Assembly (NCBI GenBank): GCA_937920515.1
Contig: CALEUG010000031.1
Coordinates: 1 to 64,000 of the forward strand
Length of the DNA: 64,000 bases
Direction of reading: 5' to 3'
Origin: an uncultured bacterium
Lineage (GTDB): Bacteria > Acidobacteriota > Aminicenantia > Aminicenantales > Saccharicenantaceae
Part shown: piece by piece, positions 1-9,249 of the stretch
How the letters are laid out: each line of letters starts with the position of its first letter
Numbering within the stretch: the first letter of the stretch is position 1
The notes under the pieces: generated by a model
The model's database searches: none
Seen by the model: the letters and a program-made list of their open reading frames with translations, nothing else
Told to the model about the DNA's origin: nothing
Program-made: the position numbers and the translations under genes

Positions 1-1554
1 GAGCATATCCGGGCGGTGTAATTTCCTCTGAACTGCCTGGCTGGAAATCGATGGGGTTACCCTTTCGTTGGCTATCCTGACCTCCACCTGGTATTGCCCG
101 TTTTCCAGTTTCCTGAGGCTTACATTTTCCACCTTGAGTCGCGGCAGCTGGTCGGCATGGTAAAGGCAGAAAGCCGCGTTGCGGTGGCAGGTTTCAGCCA
201 GCCTGAACAGGGCTGGTACCCGGCGTCCCATCTTCTTAACCCCCCCTATCTCGATATCGCCGTAGAGCGGGTGTTTATAAGGCTTCCACTCCACCAGTTG
301 TTCGCCCATCAGCACCAGCTGATGGTAAATGATTTCTTCCAGGTTACCTCCGGCCCGGAACATCCGGCCCCTGGCCTCTTCTTCCTCTTCACCCCCCCTT
401 CTCTGGGCTGCCGGCTGAGTTCCCGCATACTGGTCAAAATCCAGCTCGTTGGAAAAGGTAAAGATGCCAAGGAGGTTATAGGTGAAATCAATCGTCCCGC
501 CATAGACGGTATACATGTCCTTGTAGATAACTATGTAGCGATAGCCGGGAAGAATCTTTTCACCCTGTTTTCCTATGTAATCATAAACCTGGCGGTCCTG
601 GGGCAGCATCTCGCCCAGGTTCTTGGCTCCCGGTCCACGGAGGATCATACCGCCGTAATTGTGGAAAGACTGGGCTCCCATGATGTTGGGATGGGCCAGG
701 ATGAAATCCCTGACTGCCCTGGTCTCCGGCCAGCAGAATGGATAAGGCCCTGCTCCCCGCTGAACATAATTGGGCTGCCAGTTATAACCGAAGTTCCGGT
801 TCATGTCGTAACCGCCGGGTCCGTCTTCATTGACCTGGCCATCGCCATCGTTGTCCACTCCTTCCGAGCCCAGCAGGATGAATTCACCTTTTTCTCCAGG
901 ACGGCAGGGTACCATGACCAGGGGATTGTCCGGGCTGGTTTTATAATTTCCCCTCGGATCCCGCTTGCGCATGTAAGTTATTGAGCCGTCGCCATCCAGG
1001 TCATCCGGACCGTCTTCATCCAGTAGCCCGTCGCGGTCATCGTCGTAAGGGACCAGTCCCGAGCGCGGGGAGTTGGAATCGCTGGCCAGGTGCAGGAAAT
1101 AATCGCGACCGTCAGGATTCATGGTGGGCACGATGTAGAAAGCCCGGTCCCGCAGCAAGCGGTCGACGAATTCCAGCTTTCCTGAATTCTTTAGCAGGTA
1201 ATAGACGGTATAAAGGGCCACTTCCGCCCCCTGGATTTCGTTGCCGTGGATGTTACCGTCAATGTAAAAACCTGGCTTCCTTTCGGCCGGGCCGGTGGCC
1301 GGGTTGTTGATGATGACCGCCCAGATATCACGGCCCTGGTAGGACTTGCCTATGGATTCCAGCTTCATCAGGTCGGGATAGGCTTTTTGCAGTTCTTTAA
1401 GGGCCGCGGTAAGCTCGGCGTGGTCATAAAAATGGTCAAAGCTCAGCCTGACCTCGGGCCTGGTCCTGGCGCTGTGAGCCGAATCTACCTGGCCTGAACC
1501 AGCCAGCGCGACTGTTAAGATTATAAAAAAAATAATTTTGGAGGTTCTGTTCAT
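1..1554 (-). CDS. M14 zinc carboxypeptidase, secreted, 3' end cut by window edge
   Basis: Reading frame is open from an ATG at 1554 to base 1 (518 codons, no stop), so the C-terminus lies outside the window. An AGGAG ribosome site precedes the ATG. Residues 1-25 form a signal peptide. The M14 (carboxypeptidase A-like) site is complete: zinc ligands His103 and Glu106 in IHGNE, third ligand His298 in SFHNYGG, substrate-binding Arg253 in MNRNF, and catalytic Glu370 in FSNEL. Two acidic inserts, DDDRDGLLDEDGPDDLDGDG (171-190) and DNDGDGQVNEDGPGG (234-248), look like EF-hand/thrombospondin-3 type calcium loops and sit between the two halves of the zinc site. It should remove C-terminal residues from peptides outside the cytoplasm. 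A paralogue without these zinc ligands lies directly upstream on the same strand (10 bp gap). Confidence 0.9.
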   Translation of the reverse strand, partial: MNRTSKIIFFIILTVALAGSGQVDSAHSARTRPEVRLSFDHFYDHAELTAALKELQKAYPDLMKLESIGKSYQGRDIWAVIINNPATGPAERKPGFYIDGNIHGNEIQGAEVALYTVYYLLKNSGKLEFVDRLLRDRAFYIVPTMNPDGRDYFLHLASDSNSPRSGLVPYDDDRDGLLDEDGPDDLDGDGSITYMRKRDPRGNYKTSPDNPLVMVPCRPGEKGEFILLGSEGVDNDGDGQVNEDGPGGYDMNRNFGYNWQPNYVQRGAGPYPFCWPETRAVRDFILAHPNIMGAQSFHNYGGMILRGPGAKNLGEMLPQDRQVYDYIGKQGEKILPGYRYIVIYKDMYTVYGGTIDFTYNLLGIFTFSNELDFDQYAGTQPAAQRRGGEEEEEARGRMFRAGGNLEEIIYHQLVLMGEQLVEWKPYKHPLYGDIEIGGVKKMGRRVPALFRLAETCHRNAAFCLYHADQLPRLKVENVSLRKLENGQYQVEVRIANERVTPSISSQAVQRKLHRPDML

Positions 1555-1564
1555 AATCGTTCTC

Positions 1565-3613
1565 CTAATCCAGCTTAATCATCTTTTCTAAGGGCGATAT
1601 GCGGTTGCTCCAGACTTTAAGGCCCAGGCTGGAACCCTTTTTGGCCTGGACTGTCCATTCCAGCTTCCTGACCTCGCCACTTTGCAGAAAGGGCACCAGT
1701 TCCACCGGACGGCCGGCAAAAAGCTTCTGCTTGCCTTCCAGCTTGAGGCTGACCCTGATGGGGTAGGAAGTCAGCGCCCGCCGGCCCTGGGCCAGGGAGG
1801 TGGGCAGGAGCCCTTCGTTTTGCAGGTAGACAGTAAGCCGGTAGAGGTCGGAGCCGAGTCTTTCGATTTTAGTTTCCCTGACGGACACAACTGGCAATTT
1901 CATCATTAGCTTTTTACAGTACTGAACATGATACCTGACCGAAGCCTGGAGCTGGTCAGAAGGAGGCGTGTATTTCAGGAAAGGAACGAATCCGCCGATT
2001 TCCACCTGGCCCAGGTCAGGGTGCTGGAACGGCTTCCAGTCTAAGAAGCCTGCGCCCTTTAAGACGTTATCGGAATAGACCAGGAGGTAGGCTTCGGGAT
2101 TTTCTTCGGTTCCTGTGGCTCCGGCTCCTGCTGCCCTTGGCATTTTTTCCATCATCTCGGCCATCCTGGCCGGGGTGATCTGGCCCGACTGAACCATCTT
2201 GATGAGCATGGCGGCGTTGAAGCTGGGCGGAGCGCCTCTTTCCTTCAGGAAAGCGGCAATTTTCTCTTCACCCAGGGCCAGGAATTGTTCGGACGACATA
2301 GACTTGAGACGATCGGGGGTCAGTTCATCCTTTTTTTCTTCTTTTTTTGGCTCTGGCACCTGCCACAGGTCGAAGGAAAACACCGGCACCCCGTACTGGT
2401 AATAGCAAAAAGCTGCGAAGGACCCTTTGCCGACGCCTTTGGCTCTCTTTTCGAGGTAATCAAGCCCGACTGCCTTGAGGCCGTCCTTGTAATCCTTTTG
2501 AAACTCTTCGTACAGGGCCTGGTCCAGACGGTCAAGGTTCATGGCCGGGCCCAGTCCCAGGAAGGTAGCCACCAGGCTCTCATCGATTTCCATACCCCCG
2601 CCGAAGCCTGAACTCTTCATAATGTCCACTATCTCCTTGAGAGTGTATTCAGTATCGGGGTCCAGCCCGAGAAAGCCGGCGAATTGCCGGGGAACGCGAA
2701 CCCGGTCAGCTCCAACCCTGGCCTGTCCGGTCTGCTGCATGTTCAGCAGGTTGTTCTCTGTTGAAAAATTGATGACCAGAGCTATGTTTTTGTGGTCGAA
2801 CATGAACTTCAACAGGGCTTCGGTCTCGGGCTCCGATACCGGGTAAAGACCGGCCCGCTTCTGAAAGTACTCAAAGTCATGGGGAAAATTGCGGTTTAAG
2901 TCCACCCCGCCCGGGCCGTCCTCGTTTATCAAACCATCGCCGTCATTGTCCAGACCCTCGGTGTATAGCAGGTATTCACCCTTTTCTCCCTTTTTAGGGT
3001 CCGCCAGTCTCATCAGCCTCGGCTCCTTCGGGTCTATTATCCAGCGACCCTCGGGCGATTTGACTCTCATGGCAGTGATGAGCCCGTCCCCGTTGAGGTC
3101 TTCCGGGCCGTCCTCGTCAACCAGACCATCGTTGTCTTCATCCACCGGGCGGCCGTTAAATGTCCTTTCCTGGAGTGGCCTGGAGAAGTAGGCCGCGGCC
3201 GCTTCCGGGTTCAACAGGGGAATTACATAGACGGCATTGCGGTTCAGAAAGTCCGCCCAGGATTTATCCTGGCCGTAGGCGGTGAGAATGGATTCGGCCA
3301 GCTGCAGTGCGGCTTCGGTTCCCACAAGGTGAATCCCTTCCGAATTGGCTACCACCAGCACCCCCGGCCTGTCCTCTGGAGCGGGCCTGTTTTTCCGGAC
3401 GGATATTTCCAGGACATGGATCTCCTGGCCGCCGTAAGATTTGCCAATGGTGCTTAAGCGACAGATTTCAGGAAATTTTCCGGCCAGGGTTTTCAGGGCC
3501 GCAGCCACCTCGGCCGGCGAATGAAATTTCGTCTCCACCTGAGTCGTTTGCAGGGGAGTGGACACCAGAAAAGCTGAGATAAAAAGAAGCAGGGGGATTT
3601 TTAACCCGGACAT
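1565..3613 (-). CDS. M14-like protein with disrupted zinc site, secreted
   Basis: 682-residue paralogue of the neighbouring carboxypeptidase, with a signal peptide (about 1-22) and an AAGGAGG-type ribosome site. Aligning the two by eye, the usual HGNE zinc motif is EGIH (residues 92-95), so the His and Glu have swapped places. The third ligand His is Ser284 (INFSTENN) and the catalytic Glu is Asp415 (FSFDL). Arg241 in LNRNF and both DxDxDG acidic inserts (159-178 and 222-236) are kept. By family knowledge a standard M14 hydrolase needs HxxE, a distal His and the Glu, so this is probably not a normal peptidase. It may be a peptide-binding pseudoenzyme or use another metal arrangement. Length beyond the catalytic domain comes from a long C-terminal region, with a conserved stretch at about 500-560. 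Confidence 0.8.
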   Translation of the reverse strand: MSGLKIPLLLFISAFLVSTPLQTTQVETKFHSPAEVAAALKTLAGKFPEICRLSTIGKSYGGQEIHVLEISVRKNRPAPEDRPGVLVVANSEGIHLVGTEAALQLAESILTAYGQDKSWADFLNRNAVYVIPLLNPEAAAAYFSRPLQERTFNGRPVDEDNDGLVDEDGPEDLNGDGLITAMRVKSPEGRWIIDPKEPRLMRLADPKKGEKGEYLLYTEGLDNDGDGLINEDGPGGVDLNRNFPHDFEYFQKRAGLYPVSEPETEALLKFMFDHKNIALVINFSTENNLLNMQQTGQARVGADRVRVPRQFAGFLGLDPDTEYTLKEIVDIMKSSGFGGGMEIDESLVATFLGLGPAMNLDRLDQALYEEFQKDYKDGLKAVGLDYLEKRAKGVGKGSFAAFCYYQYGVPVFSFDLWQVPEPKKEEKKDELTPDRLKSMSSEQFLALGEEKIAAFLKERGAPPSFNAAMLIKMVQSGQITPARMAEMMEKMPRAAGAGATGTEENPEAYLLVYSDNVLKGAGFLDWKPFQHPDLGQVEIGGFVPFLKYTPPSDQLQASVRYHVQYCKKLMMKLPVVSVRETKIERLGSDLYRLTVYLQNEGLLPTSLAQGRRALTSYPIRVSLKLEGKQKLFAGRPVELVPFLQSGEVRKLEWTVQAKKGSSLGLKVWSNRISPLEKMIKLD

Positions 3614-3805
3614 GTGTCCTCCTTCTTAATTCTGATAAGTATATTTATACGGATAAAAGCTCACGCAGTTCTGACGAAAAAAGCTTCAACAAAATTCCGG
3701 GAAATCCAGAAAAAGAATAATTTAATTTTAATTTATTTTCATTGCCCGGGTTTCTTATCTTATAATGAACATCTACCCGAAGCAAATTAAAAATTGGAGG
3801 CCCGC

Positions 3806-6800
3806 ATGTTCAGCCCCCGGGAAAATTCAGGATTTCAGTTATGGCGAATTAGAACCGTCCTGATCCAGGCGATTGTTTTCTCCCTGGTTTTATTGTTATT
3901 CCAGTCACTTTTTCCGGCTAATTCCCAGCAGCCGGATAGAATCGCCGATTATCTGAATAAGTTTATCACCTGGAGAAACATCGGTCCGGCCGTTCCAGGA
4001 GGCCGGACAGTGGACATTGACGTGGTCGAAAAAAAGCCCTGGATAATCTATGCCGCCGTCGGCCCCAGTGGTCTCTGGAAGTCGGAAAATAACGGGGTTA
4101 GCTGGCTTCCGGTATTTCAGCACGAAGCCACGGTTTCCGTGGGAGCCGTGGCTGTGGCCCAGTCCTCGCCGGACATCGTCTGGGTGGGAACTGGCGAAAG
4201 CACCTGCCGGAACTCGGTCACCGTCGGAGACGGCGTTTACAGGTCAACCGACGGGGGCAAAACCTGGAAGAATATGGGTCTCGGCGATACCAGGCATATC
4301 AGCCGGATTATCATCAGCCGGGGAGACCCCAACGTGGTCTACGTGGCGGCCATGGGACACCTCTGGGGACCCAACTCCGAGCGCGGGATTTACAAGACAA
4401 TAGACGGGGGCCTGACCTGGAAAAAAATTCTGTATGTTAATGAAAATACAGGATTTAGTGACCTGGAAATGGACCCTGAAAATTCCCAGGTTATGTATGC
4501 GGCAGCCTACGAACACCGCCGGCTACCTTACCGTATGGTGAGCGGCGGCCCTGGCAGTGGCATTTACAGAACCACAGATGGCGGGTTAACCTGGACCAGG
4601 CTGAAACAGGACCTCCCGGAAGGAATGATGGGACGGATAGGACTGGCGGTGGCTAAGAACAGACCGGGAGTGGTCTATGCCCTGATCGAACACCAGGACC
4701 CGGGTATCTGGCGCTCTGAAGATTACGGCCAGACCTGGAAAAGGACCTGCGACGCCAGGACCTACAAGAATGTAAACAACCGCCCCTTTTACTACAGCCA
4801 CATTTATGTTGACCCTAAGGATGACCGGACAATATATGTCCAGTCAACCGGGCTTTACGTTTCAAACGACATGGGTCAAAAATTCAGGGCGATAGGGCAG
4901 GGGACTCACCCCGACCATCATGCCCTCTGGATTGACCCAACCAACCCACAGCATCTCATAGACGGCAACGATGGTGGAATTGACATAACTTATGACGGAG
5001 GAAAAACCTGGCTCCCGGTGACCAGCATCGATGCGGCCGAGGTCTATCAGGTAGGCTTTGATTTCAGCGTACCCTACAGGGTTTATTGCGGGCTTCAAGA
5101 TAACGGCTGCTGGGGAGGTCCCTCGCATTCGCTGGACAGCCGGGGAATCCTCAACGAACACTGGGAATTCATCAACGGGGGAGACGGATTTTTTGTCAGG
5201 CCTCACCCCGAAAACAGCTTTATTGTCTATTGCAACTCCCAGAACAACGGCCTTATCAGGAAGGACCTGAGACACGGCCTTGGCAAGGGCCTCAGGCCTG
5301 AAGCCCCGCTGAACGAGCCTCCCTACAGGTTCAACTGGAACGCTCCTATAATTATATCTCCCCACGATAACAATACGATTTATTGCGCCGGAAACTTCCT
5401 TTTCAGGTCAAAAAACGGCGGTTATTCATGGGAAAAAATCAGTCCCGACCTGACCACCAACGACCCGGCCAAACAGGTTGATGGGGTCGGTCCCATTACA
5501 GTTGAAAACAGCGGAGCCGAGGTCCACTGCACCATCACGGCCATAGCTGAATCGCCCGTTCAGGCCGGTGTGTTGTGGTGCGGCACGGACGACGGCAACC
5601 TTCAGGTTTCAGTCGATGGCGGTCAGACCTGGACCAACGTTGCCAGGAATATACCCGGGCTCCCCAAAAATTCCTGGTGTTCCAGAGTGGAGGCTTCTCA
5701 TTTTGAGGCAGGAACTGCCTATGTTTCCTTTGACAACCACCGCAGCGACAATTATTCCCCTTATGTTTATAAGACCACTGATTTCGGACGAACCTGGAAA
5801 TCCATTCGCGCTAACCTGCCGGATTTTGGCTGGGTTCATGTAATAAGGGAGCACCCAAAAAATAGAAATTTACTGTTTGTTGGAACAGAATTTGGAATTT
5901 ATGCATCTTATAACTCAGGGTTAAGCTGGATTAAAATTCATGGTACTAATTTACCAACTGTTGCCGTGCATGATATCGCCATTCATCCCAGGGAGAACGA
6001 TCTTATCATAGGAACCCATGGCCGAGGCATCTGGATCCTGGACGACATCTGTTATCTCAGTCAGTTCAGTCAGGATGCCTTTAACTCGGAATTCTACCTT
6101 TTCGAGCCCAGAACGGCCTATCTATTATTTAATTCCATCCGTGGAGATGTTTACTCCACATCCGGGTTCCGCGGCAGCAACCCGCCTACCGGAGCCGGGC
6201 TAACTTACTTTATCCGCAGCGATCTCAGCGGCGACCTTCGCCTTACAATTCATTCCAGCGACAATGAGCCAATAATAGAGCTGCCGCTTCATAAGAAAGC
6301 CGGGCTGAACCGAACTAACTGGAACCTGCAGTTTATGCCCCGGACCAGCAGCGGAGAAAAACCCCAGATTGCAGGCATTATGAACGTTATGTGTAACATA
6401 ACCCCCGGAGAATACCAGGTTTTGATAAAAATAGGGGATACGGCGTATCAAAGGAAGCTAAAAGTTCTGCCCGACACAAGGTTTGAGCTTGACGGGGCCG
6501 GGCTTCAAAGTCAATACCAGGTGGTGGCCGAGCTGTCAAAAATCAACAACCTTTATACCAGAGCGACTGCTGCTGCCAGGAATATTTCTCGTGATCTGGA
6601 AAAAACATTTTCAGAAATTACAGCCATAAAAGATGAACCAATAAGGAAACAGCTTGAAAACCGGTACCGAAAATTCCTTAACTCTTTCCAGTCCGTGTCC
6701 GAAATTTTTCAGACTGAAGGCACCCTTCTCGGCCTTTCGATTCCTTACCAGAAATTTCTCCGGCGTCCATTAAATATAAGGCTATATTCACTCCTGCAAG

Positions 6801-6994
6801 GAATAGCCGGATATCCAGCAGCACCCACCGCAACCGAGTTAAAACAGGCCGAAGAAATTAACCTTATGGTTCGAAACTCGGTTCACCAGCTTAATGAATT
6901 TATCAGAAAAGACCTGGAAGAATTCAACAGGTTCCTTGAATCAAACAGAATAACTCCAATTAAAAAGCCCCAATTAATAAATATGGATAACTAA
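3806..6994 (+). CDS. Secreted VPS10/BNR-repeat beta-propeller protein
   Basis: 1062 residues from ATG 3806, chosen because GGAGG lies at 3796-3800; an in-frame TTG at 3794 would overlap that site. A hydrophobic signal segment (about residues 15-40) ends before SQQPD. The body carries many Asp-box/BNR repeats of the form S/T-x-D-G-G-x-T-W, for example STDGGKTW, TIDGGLTW, TTDGGLTW, SEDYGQTW, VDGGQTW and TTDFGRTW, typical of sortilin/VPS10-like and sialidase-like propellers. Two propellers are likely, followed by a beta-rich segment and a helical C-terminal tail of about 150 residues. Such proteins are abundant in protein- and glycan-degrading bacteria and are often annotated as glycosyl hydrolases without proof. 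No catalytic residues can be assigned. A TATAAT box at 3761-3766 is a plausible -10, with no clear -35. Confidence 0.85.
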   Translation: MFSPRENSGFQLWRIRTVLIQAIVFSLVLLLFQSLFPANSQQPDRIADYLNKFITWRNIGPAVPGGRTVDIDVVEKKPWIIYAAVGPSGLWKSENNGVSWLPVFQHEATVSVGAVAVAQSSPDIVWVGTGESTCRNSVTVGDGVYRSTDGGKTWKNMGLGDTRHISRIIISRGDPNVVYVAAMGHLWGPNSERGIYKTIDGGLTWKKILYVNENTGFSDLEMDPENSQVMYAAAYEHRRLPYRMVSGGPGSGIYRTTDGGLTWTRLKQDLPEGMMGRIGLAVAKNRPGVVYALIEHQDPGIWRSEDYGQTWKRTCDARTYKNVNNRPFYYSHIYVDPKDDRTIYVQSTGLYVSNDMGQKFRAIGQGTHPDHHALWIDPTNPQHLIDGNDGGIDITYDGGKTWLPVTSIDAAEVYQVGFDFSVPYRVYCGLQDNGCWGGPSHSLDSRGILNEHWEFINGGDGFFVRPHPENSFIVYCNSQNNGLIRKDLRHGLGKGLRPEAPLNEPPYRFNWNAPIIISPHDNNTIYCAGNFLFRSKNGGYSWEKISPDLTTNDPAKQVDGVGPITVENSGAEVHCTITAIAESPVQAGVLWCGTDDGNLQVSVDGGQTWTNVARNIPGLPKNSWCSRVEASHFEAGTAYVSFDNHRSDNYSPYVYKTTDFGRTWKSIRANLPDFGWVHVIREHPKNRNLLFVGTEFGIYASYNSGLSWIKIHGTNLPTVAVHDIAIHPRENDLIIGTHGRGIWILDDICYLSQFSQDAFNSEFYLFEPRTAYLLFNSIRGDVYSTSGFRGSNPPTGAGLTYFIRSDLSGDLRLTIHSSDNEPIIELPLHKKAGLNRTNWNLQFMPRTSSGEKPQIAGIMNVMCNITPGEYQVLIKIGDTAYQRKLKVLPDTRFELDGAGLQSQYQVVAELSKINNLYTRATAAARNISRDLEKTFSEITAIKDEPIRKQLENRYRKFLNSFQSVSEIFQTEGTLLGLSIPYQKFLRRPLNIRLYSLLQGIAGYPAAPTATELKQAEEINLMVRNSVHQLNEFIRKDLEEFNRFLESNRITPIKKPQLINMDN

Positions 6995-7041
6995 AAATTC
7001 AAATAATTATTATATTATTTATTATCAATTACTTATAGATA

Positions 7042-7057
7042 TGTCGGCCTGCCGACA
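7042..7057. promoter_or_regulatory. GC-rich palindrome upstream of parA
   Basis: TGTCGGCCTGCCGACA is a perfect inverted repeat, best folded as a 6-bp stem with a CCTG loop, inside otherwise A+T-rich DNA. It sits 48 bases after the VPS10-like gene and just before the parA promoter. It could end transcription of the upstream gene, but no T-run follows, or it could serve as an operator for parAB. Confidence 0.35.
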
Positions 7058-7083
7058 GGTTAGAAAAATTTAAAAAAATAAAC

Positions 7084-7112
7084 TTGTTTTTACATTCTAT
7101 TTTTTGTATATT
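7084..7112 (+). promoter_or_regulatory. Predicted sigma70-type promoter of parAB
   Basis: TTGTTT (7084-7089), a 17-base spacer and TATATT (7107-7112) precede parA, leaving a short leader that contains GGAGG at 7132-7136. Confidence 0.5.
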
Positions 7113-7142
7113 TTTATCAAATAAAACATTCGGAGGATATAC

Positions 7143-7910
7143 TTGATAATAGCAGTAACCAATCAAAAAGGCGGTGTGGGGAAGACCACCACCTGTGTTA
7201 ATCTTTCTGCCGCTTTAGCTCTGATGGGTTATCGCGTTCTCCTGGTAGATATGGACCCCCAGGCTCATAGCACCATATCAATAGTTAATAATCCTCACGA
7301 AATTCCCGGGTCGCTTTTTGATGTTTTAATGGATAAAAACAACAGGATTTCTGAGATAATCGTAAAATCAACAATCCCGGGGCTCGATGTGGCAATAAGC
7401 AGGATATCCATGGCCAAACTGGAACCAGCCCTTATCGGGGAATTCGACGGACATTACCGCCTTAGAGATGCGCTCAATGCTGTTAGAGACCATTATGATT
7501 TTATTTTCATAGACACACCACCCACGCTTGGACTTATAACCCTAAATGCTCTGGTAGCCGCCAGCCATATTCTTATTCCGATCCAATCATCTTATCTTTG
7601 CCTTGAAGGCACAGACGACCTTCTTGAGACTATAGATAAGGTCAAAAAAATTGCCAATCCTGAGCTGGAAATTATCGGTGTAATCATAACACTCCACGAC
7701 CGTAGAACAAACATTTCAAAGGATGTAGTCGACAGGATTGTAGAGGTATTCGGAAATAAGGTCTTTAAGACCTACATTTCTAAGAGCGTCAAACTGGAAG
7801 AAAGCCCGGCCTACAAAGAAAGCATTTTTACCTTTGCCCCAGATTCTATCGGGGCTATTCAGTATAAATCTGTGGCTGAGGAGTTATTAGAACGTGCAAA
7901 CAAAAACTAA
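7143..7910 (+). CDS. parA: ParA-type chromosome/plasmid partitioning ATPase
   Basis: 255 residues, starting at TTG 7143 six bases after GGAGG (7132-7136). It has the deviant Walker A motif KGGVGKTT at the N-terminus, the Walker A' region DMDPQAHST and Walker B IDTPPTLG, all typical of ParA/Soj ATPases that move ParB-bound DNA on the nucleoid. Length fits the chromosomal Soj class with no N-terminal HTH, so it probably does not repress its own promoter. It overlaps parB by 17 bases. Codons here are visibly richer in A and T (ATA, TTA, AAA) than in the flanking genes. Confidence 0.95.
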   Translation: MIIAVTNQKGGVGKTTTCVNLSAALALMGYRVLLVDMDPQAHSTISIVNNPHEIPGSLFDVLMDKNNRISEIIVKSTIPGLDVAISRISMAKLEPALIGEFDGHYRLRDALNAVRDHYDFIFIDTPPTLGLITLNALVAASHILIPIQSSYLCLEGTDDLLETIDKVKKIANPELEIIGVIITLHDRRTNISKDVVDRIVEVFGNKVFKTYISKSVKLEESPAYKESIFTFAPDSIGAIQYKSVAEELLERANKN

Positions 7911-8790
7911 GAAATCCGGACTTCCTGATAATTTAATCATGAGACATGACCCACATTTTGTTGAGTTAATTGCCTCTAAGACTTCGGCTCCCAGGCTGAG
8001 GATGATTCCACTCGACAGAATAGAACCAAACCCGAGACAACCACGAAGCGAGCTGGGAGATATCCAGGAATTGATGGACTCCATCAAGACTAAGGGCGTT
8101 CTGGAACCGATTATAGTCAGGCCTAAAGGCGAAAAGTTCGAGATTATAGCGGGAGAACGACGCTTTGTTGCCTCAAAAAACCTTGGATTAAAAGAAATTC
8201 CGTGCATCGAAATGACCGTTGACGACCAGGAAGCGATGGAAATCAGCCTTATAGAGAATCTCCAGCGAAAGGATCTGGATGTTTTTGAAGAAGCCGACGG
8301 CCTCAGGGCTCTGATGAATCTATACGGTTACAGCCACCAGGAAATCGCGGATAAAATTGGCAAGGCCAGGTCTACCATAACAGAAATTATATCCGTTAGT
8401 AGAATACCCCATGAGCTGAGAGACAAACTCAAAAAAGCCGGTATAACAAGTAGAAGCACAATAATTGAAATAGCCAAGGTTGAAAACGAAGCTCAGATGA
8501 ACCAGGTAGTAGAACGTATAATTCAAAACAGACTCACCAGAACGGATACCCGCGACCTTACTAAATTATTTAAGGAAAAAGAAGAAAAAGAAAAACCAAA
8601 ATATTTCGTTTTTAATTATATTCCCAAGGACAACAAAACCTTCAGACTCCGCATTGAATTCAAAAAACAGGTAGTAACAAGGCAGGAATTAATAAACATA
8701 CTTGAGGGAATTATAAAGCAGCTCAAAGAAGAAACAGGAGTTAGGCCCAGTCACGGCCAGCTCAAGGTTGATGATAGCCAGGAAAAATGA
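7894..8790 (+). CDS. parB: ParB-type centromere-binding CTPase
   Basis: 298 residues from GTG 7894, translationally coupled to parA; an alternative ATG lies at 7939 without a ribosome site. The N-terminal ParB/Srx domain shows RIEPNPRQPR, AGERRFVASK and ENLQRKDLDVFEEADGL, the last two corresponding to the CTP-binding motifs of ParB. A KorB/ParB-type helix-turn-helix follows (HQEIADKIGKARSTITE). The C-terminal part is lysine-rich and may form the dimerisation domain. It should bind parS-like sites and work with the adjacent ParA in DNA segregation. I found no consensus parS (TGTTTCACGTGAAACA) in the window. Base composition matches parA and is A+T-rich. Confidence 0.93.
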   Translation: MQTKTKKSGLPDNLIMRHDPHFVELIASKTSAPRLRMIPLDRIEPNPRQPRSELGDIQELMDSIKTKGVLEPIIVRPKGEKFEIIAGERRFVASKNLGLKEIPCIEMTVDDQEAMEISLIENLQRKDLDVFEEADGLRALMNLYGYSHQEIADKIGKARSTITEIISVSRIPHELRDKLKKAGITSRSTIIEIAKVENEAQMNQVVERIIQNRLTRTDTRDLTKLFKEKEEKEKPKYFVFNYIPKDNKTFRLRIEFKKQVVTRQELINILEGIIKQLKEETGVRPSHGQLKVDDSQEK

Positions 8791-9043
8791 CTTTATGATA
8801 TCTGGCTACTCGTCCCCTTGAAATAGTTTACATAATATAACTTATGCGACACAATATATCTTCATTTCATATCTATATTATATTCAATAACTTATCCGCC
8901 TGTTAAATCTGTGGATATCTCTTCTGCCAGGTTTTTGGGCATTTGTGGAAATCTGAAATCTTTCCCTTATAGATAACCTGAACATCTGGAATTATTTTTA
9001 ATATTTAATCCTCTGGCTTTTATTATCCAGGAAATTATTTTTA
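8791..9043. other. A+T-rich non-coding DNA with DnaA-box-like sites (candidate origin part)
   Basis: No convincing gene. The stretch contains TTATCCGCC (8892-8900), TGTGGATAT (8910-8918) and TGTGGAAAT (8944-8952). The last two are one mismatch from inverted DnaA boxes (TGTGGATAA and TGTGGAAAA) and lie about 30 bases apart in the same orientation. The imperfect repeat TATTATATTCAATAACTTAT just precedes them. Together with adjacent parAB this is compatible with a replication origin, but dnaA, dnaN and gidA are not in view. Confidence 0.3.
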
Positions 9044-9187
9044 ATGTCATTCGAAGCCAGAAAACATGCTGCCGTGGGCCTCAAAGTTGATAATTTTTAC
9101 GCGCTGCTTAAGCCGCTAAATTATTATCAATTTTTTATTAAGATTTATTCTTCAAGACAGGAAGACTCCCATGTCAGGTTTTGTTAG
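9044..9187 (+). CDS. Possible small ORF, 47 residues
   Basis: ATG 9044 to TAG 9185-9187 encodes 47 residues beginning MSFEARKHAAVGLKVD. AGGAAA lies about ten bases upstream. It overlaps one of the TTATTATCAA repeats and sits beside a decayed transposase, so it may be chance or a gene remnant. No family recognised. Confidence 0.15.
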   Translation: MSFEARKHAAVGLKVDNFYALLKPLNYYQFFIKIYSSRQEDSHVRFC

Positions 9188-9249
9188 CGATCTGGTTTAA
9201 GCTTCAGCTGGCTGCCTTCGCCGGTTAGTTTTCCATCAGCTGGCTTTAT

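Noticed and set aside
3794-3805. TTG start for the VPS10-like gene
   Set aside because: It overlaps the GGAGG (3796-3800) that clearly serves ATG 3806.
7042-7057. Rho-independent terminator after the VPS10-like gene
   Set aside because: The stem is good but no T-run follows; kept only as a palindrome.
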